From Prevotella sp. (GTDB taxonomy: Bacteria > Bacteroidota > Bacteroidia > Bacteroidales > Bacteroidaceae): 36,790 bases of DNA. The notes under the pieces were generated by a model. That model worked only from the letters and a program-made list of their open reading frames with translations, was not told the DNA's origin and did no database searches. Positions 8,853 through 16,728 of this stretch are shown piece after piece. The position numbers were made by a program, and so were the translations under genes. How positions within the stretch are numbered: the stretch's first letter is position 1; each line of letters starts with the position of its first letter. The stretch is from positions 1 through 36,790 of the forward strand of contig JAFUVV010000010.1 in NCBI GenBank assembly GCA_017477435.1, read 5' to 3'.

Positions 8853-8981
8853 ACTATCAAAACCAGATAGCTGTACTATCAAAGCCAGATAGCAGTACTA
8901 TCAAAGCCAGATAGCAGCACTGTCAAAACCAGATAGCAGCACTATCAAAGCCAGATAGCAGCACTGTCTGGCTTTGACAGT
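8853..8981. repeat. Array B: five tandem 22-bp palindromic units plus one inverted unit (CTATC arms)
   Basis: Units start at 8853, 8875, 8897, 8919 and 8941, each with CTATC or CTGTC, a seven-base core (AAAGCCA or AAAACCA) and GATAG. A sixth unit at 8963-8981 is reversed: ACTGTC, core TGGCTTT, GACAGT. The period (22) and layout (6-7-6 plus 3-nt linker) equal those of arrays A, C and D, and the core AAAGCCA is the exact reverse complement of TGGCTTT found there. Only the arms differ. It lies between the divergent sufS and DUF5009 genes and ends 25 bp before the -33 box of the latter. Confidence 0.9.
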
Positions 8982-9006
8982 AGCGACACTTTTTTACCGT
9001 AAATTA

Positions 9007-9036
9007 TTTGTTGTTACGGAAAACTTTGTAATTTTG
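9007..9036 (+). promoter_or_regulatory. Promoter of the DUF5009/acyltransferase gene
   Basis: TTTG (9007-9010), 18 nt, then TAATTTTG (9029-9036). The leader to the ATG at 9064 is about 20 nt. Confidence 0.7.
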
Positions 9037-9063
9037 CCATAGACAAGAAAAACAGAAACTATT

Positions 9064-10203
9064 ATGGCAAAGAAAAAAACTCCATCCGAAGGGGGCCAGA
9101 CGAAAGGCCGCCTGCAATCGCTCGACGCCCTGCGCGGGTTCGACATGCTATTCATCATGGGTGGCGCCGGCCTCGTCACGGGTCTGGCCACGCTCATCCC
9201 CTGCCCTTTCACCGAGGCATTGGCCGGTCAGATGCACCACGTGGAGTGGCACGGTCTGGCATTCATGGACACCATCTTCCCGCTGTTCCTCTTCATTGCC
9301 GGAATCTCGTTCCCCTTTTCACTCGAGAAACAACGCAAGAGCGGAAAGAGCCGCGCGGCGATATACAAGAAGGTGATACGTCGCGGCATCATCCTTGTCC
9401 TGCTCGGCATCATCTACAACGGACTGCTCGTGAACCTCAACTTCGCCGAGCAGCGCTACGCCAGTGTGCTCGGACGCATCGGACTGGCGTGGATGTTCGG
9501 AGCACTGATATTCATGAACACACGCTGGAAGGCGCGGGCTGTAATCATCGGAGTGATCCTCGTGGGCTACTGGCTCGTGATGGGATTCATTCCAGCACCC
9601 GACGGCGGAGGTGCCGACATCTTCTCGGCCGAAGGGTCGATAGCGGGATGGGTCGACAGAACATTCCTCCCGGGGACGCTCTTCCACGGAAACATCGACC
9701 CCGAAGGGCTGCTCGGACTCTTCCCGGCCATCGCCACAGCACTGCTGGGAATGGCGACGGGAGAGTTTGTGAAGCTGAAGCGCGAAGGGCTGACCGAGAG
9801 CCGCAAGGTGGCATATATGATCTGTGCCGGGCTTGTGATGCTCGCAGTAGGACTACTGTGGAGCACCGTGTTCCCGATAAACAAGAAACTGTGGACCAGC
9901 ACGTTCGTGCTCGTCGTAGGGGCTTATTCGCTCATAATGTTTGCATTGTTCTATTGGATCATCGACGTCAGGAACCATCGCAGATGGACATTCTTCTTCG
10001 TCGTCATAGGCATGAACTCCATCACCATCTACCTTGCGCAGCGGTTCATACGCTTCTGGGACACCACGTGGGAGCTCGGCAACGGCATCAAGAACCTGCT
10101 CCCCGAACCCGCACAACCGCTGTTCAACTCAATGGTCTACGTGTCTCTATGCTGGCTCTTCCTCTATTTCCTCTACAAAAAGAAAGTATTCCTGAAAGTT
10201 TAG
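9064..10203 (+). CDS. DUF5009 / heparan-alpha-glucosaminide N-acetyltransferase-like membrane protein
   Basis: A 379-residue polytopic inner-membrane protein. The N-terminal signature RLQSLDALRGFDMLFIMGG and the following helix with MDTIFPLFLFIAGISFPFSL are hallmarks of the NagX/HGSNAT-like family (DUF5009, related to acyltransferase 3). About ten hydrophobic segments follow, ending in the basic tail YKKKVFLKV. Relatives transfer acetyl groups to amino sugars across a membrane. In Bacteroidetes such genes often accompany glycan-degrading loci, which fits the SGNH hydrolase just downstream and the GH2/DUF4838 operon further on. The gene stops at TAG, 71 bp before the SGNH gene; that spacer contains TTATCAATT-type AT-rich short repeats. 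Confidence 0.88.
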   Translation: MAKKKTPSEGGQTKGRLQSLDALRGFDMLFIMGGAGLVTGLATLIPCPFTEALAGQMHHVEWHGLAFMDTIFPLFLFIAGISFPFSLEKQRKSGKSRAAIYKKVIRRGIILVLLGIIYNGLLVNLNFAEQRYASVLGRIGLAWMFGALIFMNTRWKARAVIIGVILVGYWLVMGFIPAPDGGGADIFSAEGSIAGWVDRTFLPGTLFHGNIDPEGLLGLFPAIATALLGMATGEFVKLKREGLTESRKVAYMICAGLVMLAVGLLWSTVFPINKKLWTSTFVLVVGAYSLIMFALFYWIIDVRNHRRWTFFFVVIGMNSITIYLAQRFIRFWDTTWELGNGIKNLLPEPAQPLFNSMVYVSLCWLFLYFLYKKKVFLKV

Positions 10204-10274
10204 ATGTTGTGGAGTGAGGAGGGAAAAACGGTAATCATAATTATCAACTATCAATTTTTCAATTATCAATTATT

Positions 10275-11171
10275 ATGAAACGCATTGTTATATTGGCAAT
10301 TATCCTTACTGCCACATCGATGGCATTCGGCCAGAAGCAACAAGCAAGAGGCAAGAAGCAAGATACTTCATTATCCAGCCCCTCACTCTCTTCCGACATC
10401 CCCCTCCGGGGGGGCACGGGGGGCTATCCCATCGTGCATCCGTGGGCCGGCAAGCGCGTGGCATACATTGGCGACTCCATCACCGACCCCAACACTAAAG
10501 CCTCGGAAACTCCGTTCTGGCAACTGCTGCAGGACTGGCTCGGCATCACTCCTTACGTTTACGGTATCAGTGGACGGCAATGGGACGACGTGGTACCGCA
10601 GGCAAAAAGGCTGCAGGATGAACACGGCGACGACGTCGACGCCATAATCATATTCATGGGCACCAACGACTTCAACGCCGGCGTGCCTATCGGCGAGTGG
10701 TTCACGGAGAAGGTTGAGCGCGTGGAGGCAGCCACGGGCGAGATGAAGACAATGTATCCCCGTCGCCGACGCACACCAGTGATGACACGCGATACCTACT
10801 GCGGACGCATAAACATCGCACTGAGCACACTCAAGGCCATGTACCCCACAAAACAGATTGTGCTGCTCACTCCTCTGCATCGCGGCTATGCCAACTACGG
10901 CGACCGCAACGTCCAGCCCGACGAGAGCTACCAGAACCAGTGCGGCGAGTATATCGACGCCTACATAAAGAAGGTACGTGAGGCCGCCGACATCTGGGCA
11001 GTACCCGTCATCGACTGGGCAGCGCTCGGCGGACTGCAGCCGCTGCTGCCAGAGCACCTGCAGTTCTTCGGCAACGCCGAGTGGGACCAGCTGCACCCCA
11101 ACGGCAAAGGCCACACACGACTGGCAAAGACACTCGTCTATCAACTCCTTACTCTCCCCTGCACGTTTTAA
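10275..11171 (+). CDS. Secreted SGNH/GDSL-family hydrolase
   Basis: A 298-residue protein with a signal peptide (1-20, ending AFGQ) and SGNH blocks: YIGDSIT with nucleophile Ser68, the Gly of YGISGR near 97-100, GTND with Asn131, and DQLHPNGKGH with the Asp-His pair near the C-terminus. The family includes carbohydrate and acyl esterases, so deacylation of a glycan is likely. Residues 21-55 are an odd, low-complexity linker (KQQARGKKQD, SLSSPSLSS, PLRGGTGG). The underlying DNA resembles intergenic short repeats: AAGCAAGAGGCAAGAAGCAA and a C-run/G-run element. That segment looks like captured repeat DNA. It is probably co-transcribed with the upstream acyltransferase gene. Confidence 0.9.
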   Translation: MKRIVILAIILTATSMAFGQKQQARGKKQDTSLSSPSLSSDIPLRGGTGGYPIVHPWAGKRVAYIGDSITDPNTKASETPFWQLLQDWLGITPYVYGISGRQWDDVVPQAKRLQDEHGDDVDAIIIFMGTNDFNAGVPIGEWFTEKVERVEAATGEMKTMYPRRRRTPVMTRDTYCGRINIALSTLKAMYPTKQIVLLTPLHRGYANYGDRNVQPDESYQNQCGEYIDAYIKKVREAADIWAVPVIDWAALGGLQPLLPEHLQFFGNAEWDQLHPNGKGHTRLAKTLVYQLLTLPCTF

Positions 11172-11240
11172 CCATAGCAGTCATTTCAATTGATATATTT
11201 GCGGAGAGTTGTTATTTACTCTTTCTTTCAGATGAAATAA

Positions 11241-11286
11241 AGACATCCGAGAACAGGAACGAATTCATTCCGATTCTCGGATGTCT
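11241..11286. terminator. Bidirectional terminator between convergent genes
   Basis: A 13-bp perfect stem, AGACATCCGAGAA (11241-11253) with TTCTCGGATGTCT (11274-11286), lies between the stop of the SGNH gene and that of the convergent gene ending at 11323. A T-rich stretch (GCTTTTTGCG) follows on the plus strand and TTATTTCATC on the minus strand. Confidence 0.85.
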
Positions 11287-11322
11287 GCTTTTTGCGATTT
11301 TAAGATATTGAAAAACTTTCTG

Positions 11323-11796
11323 TTATTTGTTAAACAGAGAAGGATAAATATTCTCCAAATAATTTGTCCACCAGTTTTGCCCCCATGTTGCAAATAAAAT
11401 AACTATCAAAGCAGATATTACGTAAAGTGATACTTTTCTTTTATAATAGCATAAGCCCGTTAATAAAACAGATAAGAAAACTGTGACATGAACCATATCC
11501 ATGGTTACCAAAGATATGGGGTGATTCATATAGAATGGATGCATTAGGACAAAGCGTCCAAACAAAACTGCTAAAATTATAGAGCAAATAGATAATTTGT
11601 CATCACAATTATTCTTTTTCAATAAAAAGATAGTCCATGCAGCGAAAATAACAGATTCTAAAATTGCTCGTAAAATATAGTTCTGCTCATTATAAACACT
11701 ACATTTGGAAGCAATCATAATAATTAATGATGAAATGAAAGCTATAACAACTGTCAGCAAAGAATAATAAACAAGATTTAAATTCTTAGTTTTCAT
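11323..11796 (-). CDS. Membrane protein of unknown function, last gene of the AT-rich operon
   Basis: The 157-residue product has about five hydrophobic segments (near residues 10-30, 42-60, 70-88, 98-113 and 121-140). A short polar tail, WGQNWWTNYLENIYPSLFNK, ends the protein. I do not recognise the family. It begins 28 bp after the stop of the fulvocin C-like lipoprotein gene in the same strand and is clearly in the same operon. Its composition is AT-rich like the rest of 11.3-15.6 kb and unlike the GC-richer flanks. A role as an accessory, export or immunity partner of the cysteine-rich protein is possible only by position. Confidence 0.75.
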   Translation of the reverse strand: MKTKNLNLVYYSLLTVVIAFISSLIIMIASKCSVYNEQNYILRAILESVIFAAWTIFLLKKNNCDDKLSICSIILAVLFGRFVLMHPFYMNHPISLVTMDMVHVTVFLSVLLTGLCYYKRKVSLYVISALIVILFATWGQNWWTNYLENIYPSLFNK

Positions 11797-11824
11797 AATT
11801 AATGATATTATTGGTTTATAACGT

Positions 11825-12508
11825 TTATATTATAGAATTACTACAGCGGCCATCGCACCTTTGAAGTAAAAGCCAACCGCAATAATTACCCTCGGTGCAA
11901 TCTGCATCATCGCATGTACCTTCACCTGATACAAAACAGAATATAGAGGCACCAGTACTACAGGTACAGCTTTCAACTTCTGACGACAATACCATTATTT
12001 CCTTGCCAGAAGGTAGTTCTAAATTCCCTTCTTTATCTAAGAGAGTATAGCCAGATCCTGCAATTGCTATACCGACATTTTCCTTCCACCCAAGTACTTC
12101 AATACCATAGTTATACCATTTATAAAAGAAAGCTTCTAATAAATCTTCTTGTTCATCAGTCAAAGGGACACTATTAAAAAGATTAGTATTGTTATCAATA
12201 AATTCTTCAATTTTATTTATGTGTTCCACTTCCTTTTGACTCCAATCCAATCTCTTAACTGTTTCTAATTTTTCTTTCCAGAATTTAATCTTTTGTTCTT
12301 GCGTAAAAGCACTAAAGATTGCACCACTAATTTCCACACTGGTATTCAGCCAGTTCTGCCGAGACATTTTACGTATTTCCTGTAAATGGCTGGAGACCCA
12401 CTCATTTACCGCTGGATCACAACTGTATAAATCTTGATCCGTGCCACTACATGACTGCATCAATATAATCGAAGCAGCTGCAATAAAAAAAAGAATGATT
12501 TTTTTCAT
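11825..12508 (-). CDS. Lipoprotein with C-terminal fulvocin C-like eight-cysteine domain
   Basis: The 227-residue protein has a lipoprotein signal with Cys20 (LMQSC). An alpha-helical middle (about 45-145) carries the WLNTSVEISGAIFSAFTQEQ stretch that I associate with Bacteroidetes proteins named 'bacteriocin fulvocin C-related'. The tail holds eight cysteines at 181, 183, 191, 199, 204, 210, 218 and 222, beginning CTCST. From memory, mature fulvocin C of Myxococcus fulvus is a 45-residue peptide with eight cysteines in a similar order, also beginning with a CSCST motif. No GG leader peptide is visible, and a Sec/lipoprotein route is implied instead. Neighbours with redox-type folds (MauE-like, DUF1573) suit a disulfide-rich product. 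Bacteriocin activity is an inference only. Confidence 0.8.
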   Translation of the reverse strand: MKKIILFFIAAASIILMQSCSGTDQDLYSCDPAVNEWVSSHLQEIRKMSRQNWLNTSVEISGAIFSAFTQEQKIKFWKEKLETVKRLDWSQKEVEHINKIEEFIDNNTNLFNSVPLTDEQEDLLEAFFYKWYNYGIEVLGWKENVGIAIAGSGYTLLDKEGNLELPSGKEIMVLSSEVESCTCSTGASIFCFVSGEGTCDDADCTEGNYCGWLLLQRCDGRCSNSII

Positions 12509-12533
12509 AAATAATATAAATAAAATATGCCTA

Positions 12534-13562
12534 CTATTTTCCGCATTTCGGCTTGTGCGTTTTTACAAATAGAATGATGACAATATAAGAAAAGATCCAG
12601 AAAAGCATAGGGACAATTCGTACCCGATTAAATTTTATATCATTAAGTTTTTGAGGCATGTCCTGTAAACCTAAAGAATTTTGCTGCCATTTTCCGATAA
12701 CATTTTTACCATATATAACATAAATACCAATATTCGCTGCCATGCAATTCTGTAAACTTTGCGAGTCGGATTTATATAAACGACAATCTGCAGATGAAAT
12801 CCAGTTAGGAGATTTAGAAGATGTAGTCAATAAATAATCGAATCTTCGAGTCCTATCAAAACACATGAATCCTTTTATCATTTCCTTTGAATAACTATCC
12901 ATTCGAATATTTCTAATGACACCAATAACAATAGTATCTTCTAAAGATTGTTCTTGTATTTCAGTATAAGAAAGTGTATGGGTCCGGCAGAATGATTCAA
13001 ATTCTAATGTTTCCAATTCTAATTTTGATGTAGAGTATCGATAATCATATAACGGTTGATTCATAATATTAATAACACAAAAAGCAATAATCCAAATAAT
13101 AAAAAGGACTTTTTCAAAATTTGAATTTGATGATGAACTATTATTACAAAAGAAAAACGCTAAAATACAAATAATAATTAATACTATGTTTTTTATAAAT
13201 GATCTTAATATATTCATTTCAAATAAACCGCCAAAGCATCCACATTCTATTATACTATTATTTATAAGTAAATGTGCCATGATAAAACAAAAAAACAGAA
13301 GCATAATGATGGTTACTAACAGGTAAAATCTAATATGCGTTCCTATTATAAAACAAGAGCCTAAAAACAATTCTCCTCCGATAAGAACAAAAGCGATGGT
13401 ATCAGGCAGAACAAGCATTACATCTATATTGAGAACATAAAAAAACTCCTCTATCTTCAACGATGTACCGAAGAAGTCTACGCCTTTACTTAATCCTGAA
13501 ACTATAAAAAAAACACCGAGTATAAATGTAAAGACTCTAATAATATATTGGTTTGTAATCAT
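12534..13562 (-). CDS. MauE/DoxX-like membrane protein with C-terminal extracytoplasmic domain
   Basis: The first ~145 of 342 residues form four to five membrane helices with the MauE/DoxX signature IECGCFGG, typical of Bacteroidetes MauE-like proteins tied to disulfide or redox maturation outside the cytoplasm. Residues about 170-310 are soluble and end in a stretch (IGIYVIYGKNVIGKW) reminiscent of the last strands of a thioredoxin fold, but I see no CxxC there. A last membrane helix (about 315-333) and a KPKCGK tail follow. The start ATG overlaps the stop of the DUF1573 gene (ATGA), so the two are translationally coupled. It precedes the fulvocin C-like gene by 25 bp. It stops at TAG. Confidence 0.82.
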   Translation of the reverse strand: MITNQYIIRVFTFILGVFFIVSGLSKGVDFFGTSLKIEEFFYVLNIDVMLVLPDTIAFVLIGGELFLGSCFIIGTHIRFYLLVTIIMLLFFCFIMAHLLINNSIIECGCFGGLFEMNILRSFIKNIVLIIICILAFFFCNNSSSSNSNFEKVLFIIWIIAFCVINIMNQPLYDYRYSTSKLELETLEFESFCRTHTLSYTEIQEQSLEDTIVIGVIRNIRMDSYSKEMIKGFMCFDRTRRFDYLLTTSSKSPNWISSADCRLYKSDSQSLQNCMAANIGIYVIYGKNVIGKWQQNSLGLQDMPQKLNDIKFNRVRIVPMLFWIFSYIVIILFVKTHKPKCGK

Positions 13563-13972
13563 TCTTCAACGTCCCCTTTAATTCTCAAAAGCAATAATTC
13601 ATCGATGCCATAATTGACATAAATACATTTATTAAAATGCCCTCGTTGGTTTTTTAAGTCAATGTATCCTCCAATTTTGATTGAGTCTAACGGATCTAAC
13701 GCATTGTTATGCTCATTAATAACGATACAACTACATGCTACGTCAATTTTTACTATTTGTATTATTGAGTCTGTATTATTATATACCGTAAAACTAAAAG
13801 GAATGGTCTTAAACTGACTTTTTGACACACTCCCGAAATCAAAATATCTATTTGTGACACTTACCTTGGCTCTGGCAGTTCGATCTAACCCCCTATTCCT
13901 ACTATCTGGCTGGTAATTATTACAACTAATGAATAAGATTGCAATAATAATAAATAAATAATTACTTTTCAT
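13559..13972 (-). CDS. DUF1573-domain lipoprotein
   Basis: The 137-residue protein has a lipoprotein signal with cysteine 17 (LFISC). Its single Ig-like DUF1573 domain (about 38-135) has the diagnostic FDFGSVSKSQFKTIPFSF start and a VACSCIV motif near the centre. Such lipoproteins are common in Bacteroidetes and often sit beside MauE-like or thioredoxin-like genes; their molecular function is not established. Its start lies 11 bp inside the end of the upstream polymerase-like gene and its stop overlaps the start of the MauE-like gene by 4 bp, so it belongs to one compact operon. Confidence 0.85.
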   Translation of the reverse strand: MKSNYLFIIIAILFISCNNYQPDSRNRGLDRTARAKVSVTNRYFDFGSVSKSQFKTIPFSFTVYNNTDSIIQIVKIDVACSCIVINEHNNALDPLDSIKIGGYIDLKNQRGHFNKCIYVNYGIDELLLLRIKGDVEE

Positions 13973-15620
13973 ATTCTTTTAAAAATTTTGTTACTACACT
14001 TTTGATTATTCGAACCTCTTTAGAATCAACTTTTATCGGTTTAGTTATAATCTCTCTCGCAATATATTTCTGTTCTGCGACTTTACCCATTTGTCCATAA
14101 ATGTTATATATTTCATATAGAGGTTTAAATCTATTTGGACACATATTTGAGGCATTCCTAAAGTGATTGATAGCATTATCAAAAAAACTTGAACGATAAA
14201 AAATTTCTCCCTTTAACATTTCTGTTTCATAGCTATAAGTTTTAATTTTTTGTATTATTTTAATTGCTTTTCCTTGTTTATTTGATGCGCTTAGAAATGA
14301 AGAATAATTATATAAAAAAGAATCTTCCCTTTGCATTTTTTTCTCAATTATCATATACATCTTTTCGGCTTTTTCATAATCTCCAACCGATGCCATAATA
14401 TAGGCTTTTTCCCATCTATAATGGTCATAAGCATAGTTTACGACATTATATAATAAACATGCTAAAAAAATAGCCACTGGCAATACATGAAATTCCTTTA
14501 GAGAAGCCATTTTATTTTTATTCAGAGACGAAAGAGTCCACACGATAAGGACCCATGTAAGTGGATATCTAAGCGGATATGTGAATAAGGCATAAACAAT
14601 TATTGAAAATAAAATAGAATTATATAATATATTTGTAGGACAACTACGAATGAAGAGGAAAATTAAAAAGAAAAAAAGTACAAGCGACAATACACCATAC
14701 TCTAATATATATAATAAAAATTCATTAAGAGGATGCTTTATATTGTCAGCCCTTTGTCTTATTGCGTCTGGCTTATTTGTTAGATTTTGTGCTTGTTGAA
14801 ACATGTAATCCTTTTCAAAAGCCATATAACCCTTTCCAAACAAAAAGTCTGTTGGACTCTTTATCATTGACAATGTTGTGTTATATATAAACGCCCTGCC
14901 AAGTGTAGAATCGTTTTTATTTATTGAAATAATTATAAAACAAAAAAATATAAGCACTGAAAAAAATATTTTTTTATAACAAGACAAATATTGCAAAAGA
15001 GGAATGCTTGTTGCTAAGATTCCGACCCGGCACTTAAGTAATAAAAGAAGAGCAAAAGAACAAATAATCAAAAACAAATATATCCATTTTGCCATATTAT
15101 TCAATCTTGCGAACTTATGCATTGCAAAAATTACAAACAATGTAATACAGAGAGATAATTCAGTAAGACTCTCAAATATATTTCCATTTAACAACTTGTC
15201 TTTCCTTAAAAGAACAATGAAAGATATAATCACAGAATAAAGACCAATTAAAAAAAATAGCGAACTAGATAATCTGTGTATTTTACAATCCTTAAAAATA
15301 AAGTAAAGTAAAAACAATATTAACAACTGCGTAAAATTATTAGGCTTAAAACCCTTGTACATAAATAACATAGCGGTTATAACAACCAGACATATTATAT
15401 ATATATCATTCTTGGAAACATAAAAACTAGATTTGCCTGTAATGTAAACAATAAACAAAAGGAAAAAATAGACGTATACTACCATCCATCTTGTAAATAT
15501 TATTCCACTTACAGCAAACCTTCTAACAGAAAAGAAAGAAATAAAAAGGAAAAATATAAACATGCCCCCACTTATCAAGTGTGAGTGAAAATATATATTT
15601 TTATGATTCTTTCCTTTCAT
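13962..15620 (-). CDS. O-antigen ligase/polymerase-like membrane protein with C-terminal TPR-type repeats
   Basis: Starting from ATG 15620 (MKGKNHKNIYFHSHL) the protein has 552 residues; a TTG start at 15656 would add 12. About ten to twelve hydrophobic helices fill residues 20-400. The periplasmic loop (GRAFIYNTTLSMIKSPTDFL, FGKGYMAFEKDY, HPLNEFLLYILEYG) resembles the Wzy/WaaL polymerase-ligase loop. The C-terminal third (about 410-545) is soluble with TPR-like helices (GDYEKAEKMY, FDNAINHFRNAS). Single proteins of this type, outside polysaccharide loci, occur in Bacteroidetes next to DUF1573 and MauE-like genes. Here it is the first gene of the AT-rich operon. No glycosyltransferases are nearby, so an O-antigen role is doubtful. 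Confidence 0.8.
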   Translation of the reverse strand: MKGKNHKNIYFHSHLISGGMFIFFLFISFFSVRRFAVSGIIFTRWMVVYVYFFLLFIVYITGKSSFYVSKNDIYIICLVVITAMLFMYKGFKPNNFTQLLILFLLYFIFKDCKIHRLSSSLFFLIGLYSVIISFIVLLRKDKLLNGNIFESLTELSLCITLFVIFAMHKFARLNNMAKWIYLFLIICSFALLLLLKCRVGILATSIPLLQYLSCYKKIFFSVLIFFCFIIISINKNDSTLGRAFIYNTTLSMIKSPTDFLFGKGYMAFEKDYMFQQAQNLTNKPDAIRQRADNIKHPLNEFLLYILEYGVLSLVLFFFLIFLFIRSCPTNILYNSILFSIIVYALFTYPLRYPLTWVLIVWTLSSLNKNKMASLKEFHVLPVAIFLACLLYNVVNYAYDHYRWEKAYIMASVGDYEKAEKMYMIIEKKMQREDSFLYNYSSFLSASNKQGKAIKIIQKIKTYSYETEMLKGEIFYRSSFFDNAINHFRNASNMCPNRFKPLYEIYNIYGQMGKVAEQKYIAREIITKPIKVDSKEVRIIKSVVTKFLKEYEK

Positions 15621-15625
15621 ACTTG

Positions 15626-15657
15626 CAAATATAAATACAAAATTTTTAACTACCAAA
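15626..15657 (-). promoter_or_regulatory. Possible promoter of the fulvocin C-like operon
   Basis: On the minus strand TTTG (15654-15657), 20 nt, then TATATTTG (15626-15633). This places the transcription start almost at the ATG (15620), implying a nearly leaderless message. The IS982 element ends 44 bp upstream, so the insertion may have removed original upstream sites. Confidence 0.4.
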
Positions 15658-15700
15658 GAAACATAACAAATTAAACAAAAATTCTCATAATTTATAATTT

Positions 15701-16728
15701 AACGTGAGTTCGACGAATTCAGAATAATGCAAGCTGTGTGTCTAATGTTCTTCGAACATTGATACACGGCTTTTTCGGAAAACAACAGTATGCTGCCAAT
15801 GCTCCCAGCATGTTAACGACGAAGTTGTCAAAGCATCTGTGCCTGGAGTGCTCGATCTGTGCGATGTTCTTCAACTCGTCATTGACGGTCTCTATGATGG
15901 CCCTCTTCCTGAGCAGCAGTTTGTCAGAGACGCTCATCAGCGCGCCTTTCATGTTGTCCCTCAGCTTCGTGATGAGCTGTATGCCGTCGACGAAAAGCCT
16001 TTCAAAGAGGTTCTTGCCGATATATCCCTTGTCCGCGACGAGTTTCCCGTAGATGAACTCCACGAAAGCCTTGTATTCGAGAGGCTTCCTGTCATCCACA
16101 TCCCCAGGCGTTATCATGAAGTTGAGCAGCTCTCCCTTCTCGTTGCAGATAAGGTGCAGCTTAAACCCGAAGAACCAGCCCATGGAACACTTGCCCCTTT
16201 GGGCGATTCCCCTGAAGACCTTGTGCATGTGGATTCTCTGGTTCCTGCACACCCTGAGCGGCGTGCTGTCAACGAAACTCACGCCCGTACACTTGCCAAG
16301 CAGCACCTTCTTGACGAACAGCGCCAACGGAACGGCCACATCGCGCTCCAGCTCCACAAACCGGTTGTATGAGACAACGCGAAGGAACAGATGGCGCATG
16401 TGCTTACAGACGGATTCCAGGTAGAAATGCTTCAGGCAGCGGTAGCCGGAGTCGTGGAAAAGTATCATGATTAGCATCACTTCCGACTTCGACAGTGTCG
16501 AGTCACGGTGATAATTGCGCTTTTTGGCCTCCTTTATGGTATATTTTTCCATCATGGCATCAAAAAACTTGCAGAAATCGTCTGCAATACAAAATAATTC
16601 CGTAACTTTGTCCTCGGTGATCATAGTGATTATTGTTTGTGAAACTTTTGTTTTTAGCACTATAAAGTTACAACAACTTTCGCTAATTACCAAATTTTCA
16701 GATAGTTATATTTCGTCGAACTCACGTT
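15701..16728 (-). mobile_element. Intact IS982-family insertion sequence
   Basis: The element is bounded by perfect 17-bp inverted repeats, AACGTGAGTTCGACGAA (15701-15717) and its complement (16712-16728), and encodes one transposase on the minus strand. The four bases ATTT occur directly outside both ends and may be the target duplication, though the AT-rich flank makes this uncertain. Its GC content is higher than the surrounding AT-rich DNA. The right end directly abuts a truncated signal-peptidase gene. Confidence 0.93.
15719..16624 (-). CDS. IS982-family transposase
   Basis: With start ATG 16624 (MITEDKVTELFCIADDFCKFF) it has 301 residues, normal for IS982 transposases; the open frame reaches back to 16693 but the family start is at 16624. 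The DDE catalytic triad is visible: Asp in SFVDSTPLRVCRN, Asp in LVADKGYIGK, and Glu in RKRAIIETVNDELKN. HRDSTLSKSEVMLIMILFHD is the usual N-terminal block. No frameshift is seen, so the enzyme should be active. The gene nearly fills the element. Confidence 0.95.
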   Translation of the reverse strand: MITEDKVTELFCIADDFCKFFDAMMEKYTIKEAKKRNYHRDSTLSKSEVMLIMILFHDSGYRCLKHFYLESVCKHMRHLFLRVVSYNRFVELERDVAVPLALFVKKVLLGKCTGVSFVDSTPLRVCRNQRIHMHKVFRGIAQRGKCSMGWFFGFKLHLICNEKGELLNFMITPGDVDDRKPLEYKAFVEFIYGKLVADKGYIGKNLFERLFVDGIQLITKLRDNMKGALMSVSDKLLLRKRAIIETVNDELKNIAQIEHSRHRCFDNFVVNMLGALAAYCCFPKKPCINVRRTLDTQLALF

